Assembly: GCA_017883405.1 (NCBI GenBank)
Contig: JADGNO010000031.1
Location: forward strand, 1-61,583
Source: Occallatibacter sp.
GTDB lineage: Bacteria; Acidobacteriota; Terriglobia; Terriglobales; Acidobacteriaceae
Reading direction: 5' to 3'
Length of the DNA: 61,583 bases
Shown: piece after piece, positions 37,193-44,387 of the stretch
Layout: each line of letters begins with the position of its first letter
Numbering within the stretch: the first letter of the stretch is position 1
Translations under genes and position numbers: made by a program
The notes under the pieces: generated by a model
Told to the model about the DNA's origin: nothing
Databases searched by the model: none
The model's input: the letters and a program-made list of their open reading frames with translations, nothing else

Positions 37193-39121
37193 ATGAATCC
37201 ACTTTATTCGGAACTGCAATGGTTGCCGCGTGCGCCGCTGGAGTTTTCCTCAAGGCTGAAGGCTTTGACGAATTCGACCGGTCCCCTTGGGCGTGAGCTG
37301 CAGGCGCTAGCGTTATCTGCCCTGGACCTGAACCAACTGACGAAGCTGGCCAAGGCCATCGATAAGGCGCGTGCAGAGGGTAAGTCGCTGGACTCGTTGA
37401 CGCCATTCAAGCTGGCTGTGCTCAGCAACTCAACAATCGACATGATCCTGCCGGCATTAGTGGCGAGTGCGGCAAGATATGGCATCGTGCTAGAAGTGAT
37501 CCAACCCTCCTACGACCAAGTGGCACAGGAGGCTTTGACTCCAGATTCGAAGGTCAACAGTTCCAAGCCAGATGCTGTGCTCTTTGCACTCGACCATCGC
37601 GCGCTGCCATTGAAACTCTCCCTGGGCGATGCCGAAACAGCGTTTGCCACTGTACAAGTTGCGATCGGCTACCTGCAGGCGCTTCGCGACGGCATCAAGG
37701 CTAATTCAAACGCGGTCTGCATTTTCCAGAGCTTTGCCCCCCCCGTTGAGACGTTATTTGGAAGCTTCGATCGCGTACTTCCCGGAACAACGAAAGACCT
37801 TATCAACAAAATCAACCACGAGTTGACCGATTTTATTCTGGGTTCGGGTGATGTGTTGCTTGATGTGGCAGGACTTGCGGAAATAGTAGGCACATGTGAT
37901 TGGCACGATCCGCAACTCTGGAACATGGCCAAGTTTGCCTTCTCTGACCAACTGATTCCGCTGTACGCCGATCATGTGGCCCGTACGATTGCGGCCATTC
38001 GCGGAAAAAGTAGAAAGGCTCTGATTCTCGACCTCGACAACACTATATGGGGCGGCGTTATCGGGGATGATGGTCTCGATGGAATCCAGATAGCACAGGG
38101 CGATGCCAGGGGCGAAGCTCACCTGGCCATGCAGCGTCTGGCACTTGACCTGCGGGCTCGTGGAATCGTGCTCGCTGTCTGCTCCAAAAACTCCGACGAG
38201 GTAGCGCGTAAGCCGTTTGAACAGCACCCGGAGATGCTTCTGAAGTTGGACCACATCGCCGTCTTTCAAGCGAACTGGAGCGACAAGGCCACCAACATTC
38301 AAGCAATTGCCGAAGAGCTGTCGCTTGGCTTGGACGCGATGGTCTTTCTCGACGACAATCCTGCAGAGCGCGGGCTGGTCCGCAAGCTGCTTCCGCAAGT
38401 TGCTGTGCCGGAACTGCCCGAGGAGCCGTCATATTATGCGAGAACCCTCGCGGCGGCCGGCTACTTTGAGTCTGTCGCCTTTGCCAGCGAGGATCTCAAG
38501 CGCGCCGGTTTCTATCAGGAGAATGCCAAGCGCGCCGTTCTGCAAAAACAGGTTGGAGGCGTGGATGCTTACCTGGCTTCGCTGGACATGACCATTACCT
38601 TCCAGCCCTTCGATGCCATAGGCCGCGCGCGCATCATGCAACTCATTAACAAATCGAACCAATACAACCTCACCACGCGCCGTTACACAGATCCGGAAGT
38701 GGCGGCGGCGGAGGACGACCCGGCGGTCTTCACGCTCCAAGTGCGCCTCGCGGACATCTTTGGCGATAACGGCATGATCAGCGTAGTCATTTGCCGACTC
38801 AACGGAGCCGGTGCTTGGGAGATTGATACCTGGCTGATGAGCTGTCGTGTACTCGGACGCAAGGTTGAACACATGGTCCTACGCGAGATTCTTGAGCACG
38901 CACGCGCGGCCGGCATCAAGAAACTGGTCGGCATATACCGGCCCACGGACCGTAACAAGCTTGTGATCGATCACTATGCCAAGCTGGGCTTTAGCAAGAT
39001 CGAGGAAGAGACGTCGGGATTGACCCGTTGGGAGCTGCTCCTCGAAGGAGCAGCTCCGGAGAGTGCGCCGATGAAGGTTATCTCCAGCCTCATTGCGTCC
39101 GATTTGGAGAGGTCGATCTGA
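37193..39121 (+). CDS. FkbH-like HAD-IIIC family protein
   Basis: This 642-residue protein in three parts starts with an N-terminal SGNH-like region (about 70-260, LSNSTIDMILPALV...). A HAD-IIIC domain follows, with motif I ILDLDNTIWGGVIGDDG (278-294, nucleophile Asp280), the AVCSKN segment (Cys330) and FLDDNPAER (385-393). The C-terminus is a GNAT-like domain (about 470-625). Characterised FkbH proteins take D-1,3-bisphosphoglycerate, form a glyceryl thioester on a conserved cysteine (I believe the CSKN one), remove phosphate and hand D-glycerate to an acyl carrier protein. The ACP gene next door gives it a partner. No polyketide genes are present, so the cargo has another use here. Confidence 0.9.
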   Translation: MNPLYSELQWLPRAPLEFSSRLKALTNSTGPLGRELQALALSALDLNQLTKLAKAIDKARAEGKSLDSLTPFKLAVLSNSTIDMILPALVASAARYGIVLEVIQPSYDQVAQEALTPDSKVNSSKPDAVLFALDHRALPLKLSLGDAETAFATVQVAIGYLQALRDGIKANSNAVCIFQSFAPPVETLFGSFDRVLPGTTKDLINKINHELTDFILGSGDVLLDVAGLAEIVGTCDWHDPQLWNMAKFAFSDQLIPLYADHVARTIAAIRGKSRKALILDLDNTIWGGVIGDDGLDGIQIAQGDARGEAHLAMQRLALDLRARGIVLAVCSKNSDEVARKPFEQHPEMLLKLDHIAVFQANWSDKATNIQAIAEELSLGLDAMVFLDDNPAERGLVRKLLPQVAVPELPEEPSYYARTLAAAGYFESVAFASEDLKRAGFYQENAKRAVLQKQVGGVDAYLASLDMTITFQPFDAIGRARIMQLINKSNQYNLTTRRYTDPEVAAAEDDPAVFTLQVRLADIFGDNGMISVVICRLNGAGAWEIDTWLMSCRVLGRKVEHMVLREILEHARAAGIKKLVGIYRPTDRNKLVIDHYAKLGFSKIEEETSGLTRWELLLEGAAPESAPMKVISSLIASDLERSI

Positions 39122-40326
39122 TGCCCCCTTCCAATGCGAATGATTCTGGAAACATGAAGGAATCGAAGCTGCCCCGGCGCGACTGGATACTTCTCCCTTT
39201 GCTCAGCCTTTTGACAATTTGCCTTATCGCTGGCTCCACTGAACTGATTGCACGGAAGGTGCTGAAGACTTCCAACACATTAGGCGAAGATTGCATGTTC
39301 AACGATCCTGCCATCGGACCGCGGGGGATTCCAAATTGCAAGTGCTGGGAAAAGATTCCCGAAGGTGAATTAACGGAATACAGTTTCAATAGCAGCGGCT
39401 TTCGCAACGACTTTGATTTCCAGCCGAAATCACCCGGCATCTTAAGAATAGTGATGATGGGTACCTCGGCCGCGGCAGGATTTCGAGTGCCAGAGGAAAA
39501 GACCTTTGCTCGGTTGCTGCCGGCGGAGCTTTCCCAACGGACTGGGCGCAAGATTGAGCTCTACAACGAAGGCATGCCGTTCAGATCCCCGCATGTCATT
39601 AGTCTCGAGTTCAAGGATGTTTTGGCGGTAAACCCTGACATAATTCTCTGGATACTGACTCCCACAGACATTGAGGGGACGGGATGGCCAAAGTCCGCAC
39701 CAGACGAAACCAAGTCTCTAGGCTTGTTCGATAAGACTTGGTATCACGTAAGAGAATCGTTGGCTACGAAATCACTAGGTCCTTATATTGCAAAGGTCTT
39801 CAACCGCGGCCGCACTGGAGTGCTGTTGAGCGACATGCTTTATGAGAGCCCGAGCCAGTACGTAAAATCTTCCCTCACTAAGGCCGACTCCGAAGCGGGA
39901 TTCTTGAAGATTGAACAGAGCCCGGAATGGCAGAAACGGCTGGAAGATTTCGCAATCAATGCGGCCAACATTGAAAAACAGGCCCAGGATGCGGGCATTC
40001 CAATAGTTGTTGCGTTTGTGCCGGATCGTACGCAGGTGGCCATGATCACGATCACCGGCTATTGGCCGAAAGGTTATGACCCGTACAAATTGGACAATGA
40101 ACTAGCCGCCATCATCCGGAGTCATGGCGGAATCTATATCGACATCCTTTCAGACTTTCGGACCATACCCAACCCTCACCTGGGATACTTCGGGGTCGAT
40201 GTCCATCCCAATGCTTACGGACACGCTATGATCAGCAAGTTTTTGACTCGACGACTGACCGACGGCGCGATTCCTGCACTTCAGGCAACCGTGCAACTCG
40301 ATGCGGGGTTGGAGCCGAACAAATAA
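39121..40326 (+). CDS. Membrane-anchored SGNH/GDSL-like protein (DltD/AlgJ-type role)
   Basis: From ATG 39121, which overlaps the FkbH stop by one base, the protein is 401 residues. One TM helix lies at about 24-46 and an extracytoplasmic domain follows. Block I reads MGTSAAAGF with the putative catalytic Ser (about 117). The Asp-His pair lies in GVDVHPNAYGH near the C-terminus (about 356-366). In between are NEGMPFRSPHVISLEFKDV and ILWILTPTD. Proteins of this type accompany MBOAT transferases (DltD, AlgJ/AlgX, PatB) and carry the acyl group onto or off polysaccharide outside the membrane. The SGNH triad is a visual assignment. Confidence 0.8.
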   Translation: MPPSNANDSGNMKESKLPRRDWILLPLLSLLTICLIAGSTELIARKVLKTSNTLGEDCMFNDPAIGPRGIPNCKCWEKIPEGELTEYSFNSSGFRNDFDFQPKSPGILRIVMMGTSAAAGFRVPEEKTFARLLPAELSQRTGRKIELYNEGMPFRSPHVISLEFKDVLAVNPDIILWILTPTDIEGTGWPKSAPDETKSLGLFDKTWYHVRESLATKSLGPYIAKVFNRGRTGVLLSDMLYESPSQYVKSSLTKADSEAGFLKIEQSPEWQKRLEDFAINAANIEKQAQDAGIPIVVAFVPDRTQVAMITITGYWPKGYDPYKLDNELAAIIRSHGGIYIDILSDFRTIPNPHLGYFGVDVHPNAYGHAMISKFLTRRLTDGAIPALQATVQLDAGLEPNK

Positions 40327-40328
40327 TC

Positions 40329-41765
40329 ATGGATACCGCTTCGTTCCAGTTTGTCGCCTTCGGGTTGGCTGTAGCTTTGGTTTCGAACTTCAGCAGTAAG
40401 CGCACCTGGCGCTCAGTCGTGCTTTTGCTGGCCAGTCTCATCTTCCTCAGCCTGCTCGCACATAATCCGATTGTTCTCCTACCACTGGCTGGGTTCCTAT
40501 TGCTGGGCTATCTCGGAATGATGCTTCTCGAGCGCGGCCTGTCCAGGTCGATGGTCTGGAGCGTCCTTGCTGTAATCCTTGTCTACGTATGGCTCAAGAA
40601 GTACTCCTTTTTACCGGAGAGCACCTTCCTGCATTCTCCATACTTCACGCTTGGGCTTTCCTACATCTTCTTCCGCGTGTTGCAGCTGCTGATCGAATCC
40701 GCAGACAGAGGCCAGAAGCGGCACATAGGACTCGGCGCCTACCTGCTTTACACACTTAACTTCACTACCTTGGTTTCAGGCCCCATCCAGCGTTATGACG
40801 AGTTTGCTCGAGATCAGTTTGCGGATGTACCTGTGCCGCTGGGATCGCGCATCATCTGGCTGCAATTGGAGAGAATCATCCGGGGCTTTTTCAAAGTAAA
40901 CGTGCTGGCCATGCTGTTTGACACAGTGCATGTCGATGCACTGGCGCAAATGTCTCAACCCTTGCCTAAATCGCTCATGCTCTTCGCTGCATTTAAGCTG
41001 AGCCTCGTTTACCCGCTGTTCTTATACACAAACTTTTCCGGCTACATCGACATTGTGATTGCTTTGGCGCGTCTTATGCGGGTACGCCTTCCAGAGAACT
41101 TCGATCGACCGTTTTCGGCCGCCAGCGTTATTGATTTCTGGAACAGATGGCACATGACGCTTTCAAATTGGATCAAGATCTACGTCTACAATCCGCTTCT
41201 GGTAGCACTCATGAGGCGCATCACTTCAGTTAAGCTCGAGCCATTTCTGGGTGTCTTCTGTTTCTTTGTAACTTTCTTTCTGATTGGCGTCTGGCATGGG
41301 CGCACTTCTGAGTTCGTCATATTCGGCGTGTTAACCGGCGGTGGTATCTCGCTCAATAAGCTCTGGCAACTGCAGTTGGCAAAATGGATGGGAAGGAAAA
41401 GGTACAAGGTGCTGGCAGGCAAGCCGGTTTATATCGCGTTTGGCCGCGGCCTCAACTTCGTTTGGTTCAGCTTTACGCTTTTCTGGTTCTGGGGGTCGTG
41501 GCAGCAAATCGGCGCAGCTATTGGCGGCATTAGCGTCGCAAGCTGGTTAGGAATATGGCTGGCAGCTTGGCTGTTTGCCACAGCAGTGCTCGCGCTGTGG
41601 GAGGCATTGCGCTCGCTGCTCCTGTCCTTGAAAACCGCTGAAGGTCCAGTACTAACAAGCCGCTATGCTCAGGTTGTTTATGCTTCTGTGCTCGGATTGA
41701 CTGCGTTTGTGATGACCATCCTGCTCAACCAACCGGCTCCAGGCATCGTCTATCGCTCTTTCTAA
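40329..41765 (+). CDS. MBOAT family O-acyltransferase (DltB/AlgI-like)
   Basis: This 478-residue polytopic protein has roughly ten to eleven hydrophobic segments. MBOAT markers are GPIQRYDEF (151-159), DFWNRWHMTLSNW (269-281) with the conserved Asn/His region, and GVWHG (320-324), where His323 is the likely active-site histidine. It starts two bases after the SGNH gene. MBOATs of this class (AlgI, DltB, PatA) move an acyl group from a cytoplasmic donor across the membrane to an outside acceptor. Here the donor is probably the carrier protein loaded by FkbH. It converges on the VOC gene 74 bases away. Confidence 0.93.
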   Translation: MDTASFQFVAFGLAVALVSNFSSKRTWRSVVLLLASLIFLSLLAHNPIVLLPLAGFLLLGYLGMMLLERGLSRSMVWSVLAVILVYVWLKKYSFLPESTFLHSPYFTLGLSYIFFRVLQLLIESADRGQKRHIGLGAYLLYTLNFTTLVSGPIQRYDEFARDQFADVPVPLGSRIIWLQLERIIRGFFKVNVLAMLFDTVHVDALAQMSQPLPKSLMLFAAFKLSLVYPLFLYTNFSGYIDIVIALARLMRVRLPENFDRPFSAASVIDFWNRWHMTLSNWIKIYVYNPLLVALMRRITSVKLEPFLGVFCFFVTFFLIGVWHGRTSEFVIFGVLTGGGISLNKLWQLQLAKWMGRKRYKVLAGKPVYIAFGRGLNFVWFSFTLFWFWGSWQQIGAAIGGISVASWLGIWLAAWLFATAVLALWEALRSLLLSLKTAEGPVLTSRYAQVVYASVLGLTAFVMTILLNQPAPGIVYRSF

Positions 41766-41839
41766 ATTGATATGGCTTGATGACGCTCGCACTTGAGCCG
41801 AATTTACGCACCTGCGCAATCCTCTTCGTCCCCGCCGAA

Positions 41840-42250
41840 TTACCTCTTAGCCTGCAGCAACTCAACAAGAAGAAATGCTTCGGTCATAAGCCATGAAATC
41901 TCCCGCATATCAAAGGCTACTGCAGGAGCGGGCTCGCTGATTAAAACTGAATTTTGCCCAACAAGGCGGCTGATGGCGGCATGAATGTCTTGAACCTCGT
42001 AACAGATGTGATAGGTTCCACCACCCTTCTTCAGGATGCGATGGATAGGCGAATCTGTTCCGAGAGGAGCCACCAGTTCCAATGTTGGATCTCCCGCCCC
42101 GCGGCTCAGGAAACATACAGATACATTCTGGATAGGGTCATCGAACGGGCCCGATATGACTTCATATTTTAAAAGGCTTTTATAGATTGGGATGGAAGTC
42201 GGTAGGTCCCGAACCGCGATCCCGACGTGATGAAAGTTGAAATCGTCCAT
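41840..42250 (-). CDS. VOC (glyoxalase/epimerase) superfamily protein
   Basis: From the preferred start ATG 42250 (MDDFNFHHVGIAV) the protein is 136 residues; an in-frame ATG at 42289 adds 13 poorly conserved residues. A GGAG lies about 10 bases upstream of 42250. Two beta-alpha-beta-beta-beta modules carry the likely metal ligands: His in HHVGIAV, Glu in LELVAP, His in YHICYEV, and Glu in LLVELLQ. It resembles methylmalonyl-CoA epimerase-type VOC proteins, but substrates vary widely. It is convergent with the ACP-FkbH-SGNH-MBOAT operon and so not part of its transcript. Confidence 0.82.
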   Translation of the reverse strand: MDDFNFHHVGIAVRDLPTSIPIYKSLLKYEVISGPFDDPIQNVSVCFLSRGAGDPTLELVAPLGTDSPIHRILKKGGGTYHICYEVQDIHAAISRLVGQNSVLISEPAPAVAFDMREISWLMTEAFLLVELLQAKR

Positions 42251-42452
42251 GGACAAAGCACTCCAGTTTGAAAGCAACATGAAAGACATTTAATAGAGTA
42301 TCGGAACCGAGTCACGCGCAGGCACTGTTGATGGCTACGAAGGGGAAAGTCGGCGTATGGAGGTAAGTGCGTCTGCAGGCTGCCATTGGCAGTGCTTGTT
42401 CAGGCATAACAATAGTAAAGCGCTGGAGAATATCGAAATTCAAAACATAAAT

Positions 42453-42805
42453 TGGTGGAGGCGGCGGGAGTCGAACCCTCGTCCGAACTCACTGTCAGCC
42501 AGGAGAGTTCATGCTTTGTCCGATTCCTTTTGGATTCGCCCCCGGAACTCAGAACGGACAAGATGCGCCGGAAACTAGTCCGATGATCTCACGCACGCAA
42601 CACGGACCGAGCTGCTTACGCCAGCCTACTGTATGACGTCCGCTCACAGCCCATAGGCGAAGCCGTGGAAGACGGCTGCTTATTTAATTAAGCAGCAAGT
42701 GCCAGATTATCGTTGGCAACTTTTGTTTTGCAGGCGATTACGGGTGCCCACACCCCGACATGTCTCCTGTGCCGCAATCGATCCCGTCGAAACCGTGACG
42801 CCCCC
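42453..42805 (-). ncRNA. ssrA: Transfer-messenger RNA (tmRNA)
   Basis: The minus strand starts GGGGGCGTCACGGTTTCGACGGG at 42805. It ends at 42453 with a tRNA-like T-arm and acceptor GGGTTCGACTCCCGCCGCCTCCACCA, CCA encoded. The first seven bases pair with CGCCTCC (one G-U pair). The tag frame resumes at GCC after AGTT and reads GCC AAC GAT AAT CTG GCA CTT GCT GCT TAA TTAA (about 42687-42718). This gives ANDNLALAA, so (A)ANDNLALAA with the alanine carried by the tRNA part. The ending LAA is the usual protease-recognition sequence. The length of 353 nt is typical. smpB is not in the window. Any short plus-strand ORF over this gene is spurious. Confidence 0.97.
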
Positions 42806-42928
42806 ATCTGTCGGCTCTCTTTTAGATGTTGCAGGAGAGCCTGAAGGTGCGAACCGGAGCAACTGGTTCGTGCTTCTCTATTCTATGCCCAATTCGGATT
42901 TGAAGAATCGGGTTTCGTGTGCGCGCTG

Positions 42929-43381
42929 CTATTGGCGTTCCAGATCAATCTTTTCGTACTCGTGTCGGGCAATGGCTGCGCGGATCTCCGCTGGCTTTTT
43001 GCCAAGCTTCGTCTGCTGATACGCGAAAACCCCTTCCTTTGCGCAGGTTGAGCACTCAGTCCCGTGCAAACCCTCAAAACAGCTGCGCAAGCTGGTGTGG
43101 CCAAGCGCCCGATCGCAACGGCAGTTGCACGGCAGCTGGTAAACCACGCTGCTCACTTGAGCAACTTGTTGATAGACATGCTTCTGCCAGGGATATTGAA
43201 AATTCTCCCCCGTAAGCTTTGATCCCGACAGGATCGGGGGCAGGGCACTCACTTTGAGCGGAGCCGATGCATGATATGCCGGAACATCTTCGGCTGGATT
43301 CGACCACTGCGCGTAGCTCACTGCCGTCAGCGCGAAAGCAGCCAATGCCACCGCCCAGCGACTCTTCAACAGGTGCTTCAT
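42929..43381 (-). CDS. Exported PCYCGC-motif cysteine-rich protein
   Basis: This 150-residue protein has a signal peptide (1-24, ending VSYAQ). A Cys-rich central segment YQLPCNCRCDRALGHTSLRS has Cys85, Cys87 and Cys89, with Cys101, Cys110 and Cys113 in the following CFEGLHGTECSTCAKEG. This matches the PCYCGC family (a small Cys-rich domain of unknown role, probably metal binding or redox). A Tyr/Lys-rich tail follows. It lies upstream of ssrA on the same strand with about 120 bases between. A candidate small RNA and terminator sit about 110 bases before its start. Confidence 0.82.
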   Translation of the reverse strand: MKHLLKSRWAVALAAFALTAVSYAQWSNPAEDVPAYHASAPLKVSALPPILSGSKLTGENFQYPWQKHVYQQVAQVSSVVYQLPCNCRCDRALGHTSLRSCFEGLHGTECSTCAKEGVFAYQQTKLGKKPAEIRAAIARHEYEKIDLERQ

Positions 43382-43490
43382 AGGACCTCTCTGGCAGTCA
43401 TTCTATCTGGACCGGCTCATTTGTGTAATCGTCACAATCTGGCCTTGCAGGACCACACCCACGCGTTCTGCCCCGGATTCTATCGAGAAC

Positions 43491-43527
43491 AAAAAAAGAC
43501 GGCACGAACGGTCTAGCTGTTCGTGCC
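43491..43527 (-). terminator. Rho-independent terminator of the candidate small RNA
   Basis: The stem GGCACGAAC / GTTCGTGCC (43519-43527 and 43501-43509) has a 9-base loop and is followed on the minus strand by GTC and seven T's (43497-43491). It is the clearest intrinsic terminator in the window. Confidence 0.88.
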
Positions 43528-43593
43528 GGGAGGCCAGTGACGCAAACTACTTCCGGAAGTAGAGGCGGTTTTGACCATCTCAGCCGCCGGAAT
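43491..43593 (-). ncRNA. Candidate structured small RNA with promoter, sORF and terminator
   Basis: On the minus strand a promoter-like TTGCAT-16-TATGCT (43627-43600) would start an RNA near 43593. The RNA can form GGCGG...CCGCC, a perfect 16-bp palindrome CTACTTCCGGAAGTAG (about 43548-43563), and a 9-bp hairpin followed by seven T's. It contains a 21-codon ORF (43578-43513) beginning MVKTASTSGSSLRHW and ending TNS, whose TAG falls in the terminator loop. It could be an independent sRNA or an attenuating leader of the PCYCGC gene downstream. No Rfam family is assigned. Confidence 0.55.
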
Positions 43594-43599
43594 AAATAC

Positions 43600-43627
43600 A
43601 GCATAGCATAGATTCAGAGTAATGCAA
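43600..43627 (-). promoter_or_regulatory. Sigma-70-like promoter for the candidate small RNA
   Basis: On the minus strand the -35-like TTGCAT (43627-43622) and -10-like TATGCT (43605-43600) are separated by 16 bases in an AT-rich stretch. The start point would lie near 43593. The pair was found by eye; no other sequence in this gap looks as good. Confidence 0.5.
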
Positions 43628-44019
43628 ATACAAAAAATGAAAATTTTGTGAAGCCTCTCCCGGCAATCGTTTCTGAACTCTGAAGCACCTAATATTCTCC
43701 GATCAGAACCCGGGTAAGCTGCTTTATCAACTCCCGTTGGAAGTGTTAAGTAGAACGGCAAACCAAACATAATCAGATGCTTTGACACCAACTCAGGTTG
43801 CTCGAGCAGCACCGAAAGTGCGGCGGATGGTGGGCCTAGCGGCAGCGGCTTCGGCATTGGCAGGTGGTCTGGTGGCAGTCTAGTGGCACCGAAAAACCAT
43901 CAAAAACTCCGTCAAACGGTAGAAATCCACGAAACTACAGATTTCGGGATATCTTTCGGCACTACCGACCCAACAGTGATCTCTAGGGTTTAGGAGCAAG
44001 GTAGAGTGAGCTCGGCGCT
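43628..44019. other. Gap upstream of the candidate small RNA
   Basis: About 390 bp to the phhB stop hold no convincing gene. The minus-strand frame 43513-43857 is open but has weak protein character and runs through the small RNA and its terminator. Two near-identical AAACC/GGTTT patches occur near 43900, but no repeat of note was found. Confidence 0.5.
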
Positions 44020-44298
44020 TTACGCTAGCTTTTCTATCCCGCCCGCCAGCTCGAAGTCTTTTTCAGTCAAACCACCAGCGTCGTGAGTCACTAGTGCGAT
44101 CCGCACCTTGTTGTAACGGATATCTATATCCGGGTGATGACCGGCCCCTTCAGCAATTTTTGCAATCTGGTTCACGAAATCGATTGCGCTCAGAAAATCT
44201 TTAAAGTTGAACGTCTTGGTCAGCTGACCTGATTCGATCTGCCAGCCAGCGAGGTTGCGAACGCGGGCGTCTGCGTCCTGCGAGGAAAGTGCGGACAT
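44020..44298 (-). CDS. phhB: Pterin-4a-carbinolamine dehydratase
   Basis: This 92-residue protein regenerates tetrahydrobiopterin-type cofactors by dehydrating 4a-hydroxy-tetrahydropterin, usually for aromatic amino acid hydroxylases. It carries the family's EGAGHHPDIDIRYNKV (50-65, His54/His55) and the THDAGGLTEKDFELA segment (71-85). It is the normal size of the family. It lies alone between the non-coding gap and the HD-GYP gene on the same strand; no phenylalanine hydroxylase gene is nearby. Confidence 0.93.
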   Translation of the reverse strand: MSALSSQDADARVRNLAGWQIESGQLTKTFNFKDFLSAIDFVNQIAKIAEGAGHHPDIDIRYNKVRIALVTHDAGGLTEKDFELAGGIEKLA

Positions 44299-44387
44299 GA
44301 TTATGCTCCTGCTCGGGAATTGAGCGTGCTGTACTCATTGGCTTTGATGTCAAAGCGACGCTATTGGGCCGCTAGCAAAAAATGATA

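Noticed and set aside
42357-42578. 73-codon plus-strand ORF containing WWRRRESNPRPNSLS
   Set aside because: It is the antisense of the tmRNA T-arm and acceptor region. This 'RRESNPRP' type of spurious ORF is known over tRNA-like sequences.
43560-43593. CTGAGATGG on the minus strand, reminiscent of a TPP riboswitch
   Set aside because: The second conserved block (GAACCTGATC...) is absent and the stems do not fit.
43520-43600. GTGACGCAAAC on the plus strand, reminiscent of a cyclic-di-GMP-I riboswitch
   Set aside because: The pairing partner GGCAAA...CC region and the GNRA loop/receptor layout are missing; only a short core string matches.
43513-43857. 114-codon minus-strand ORF
   Set aside because: Weak protein character, and it runs through the promoter, palindrome and terminator of the candidate small RNA.
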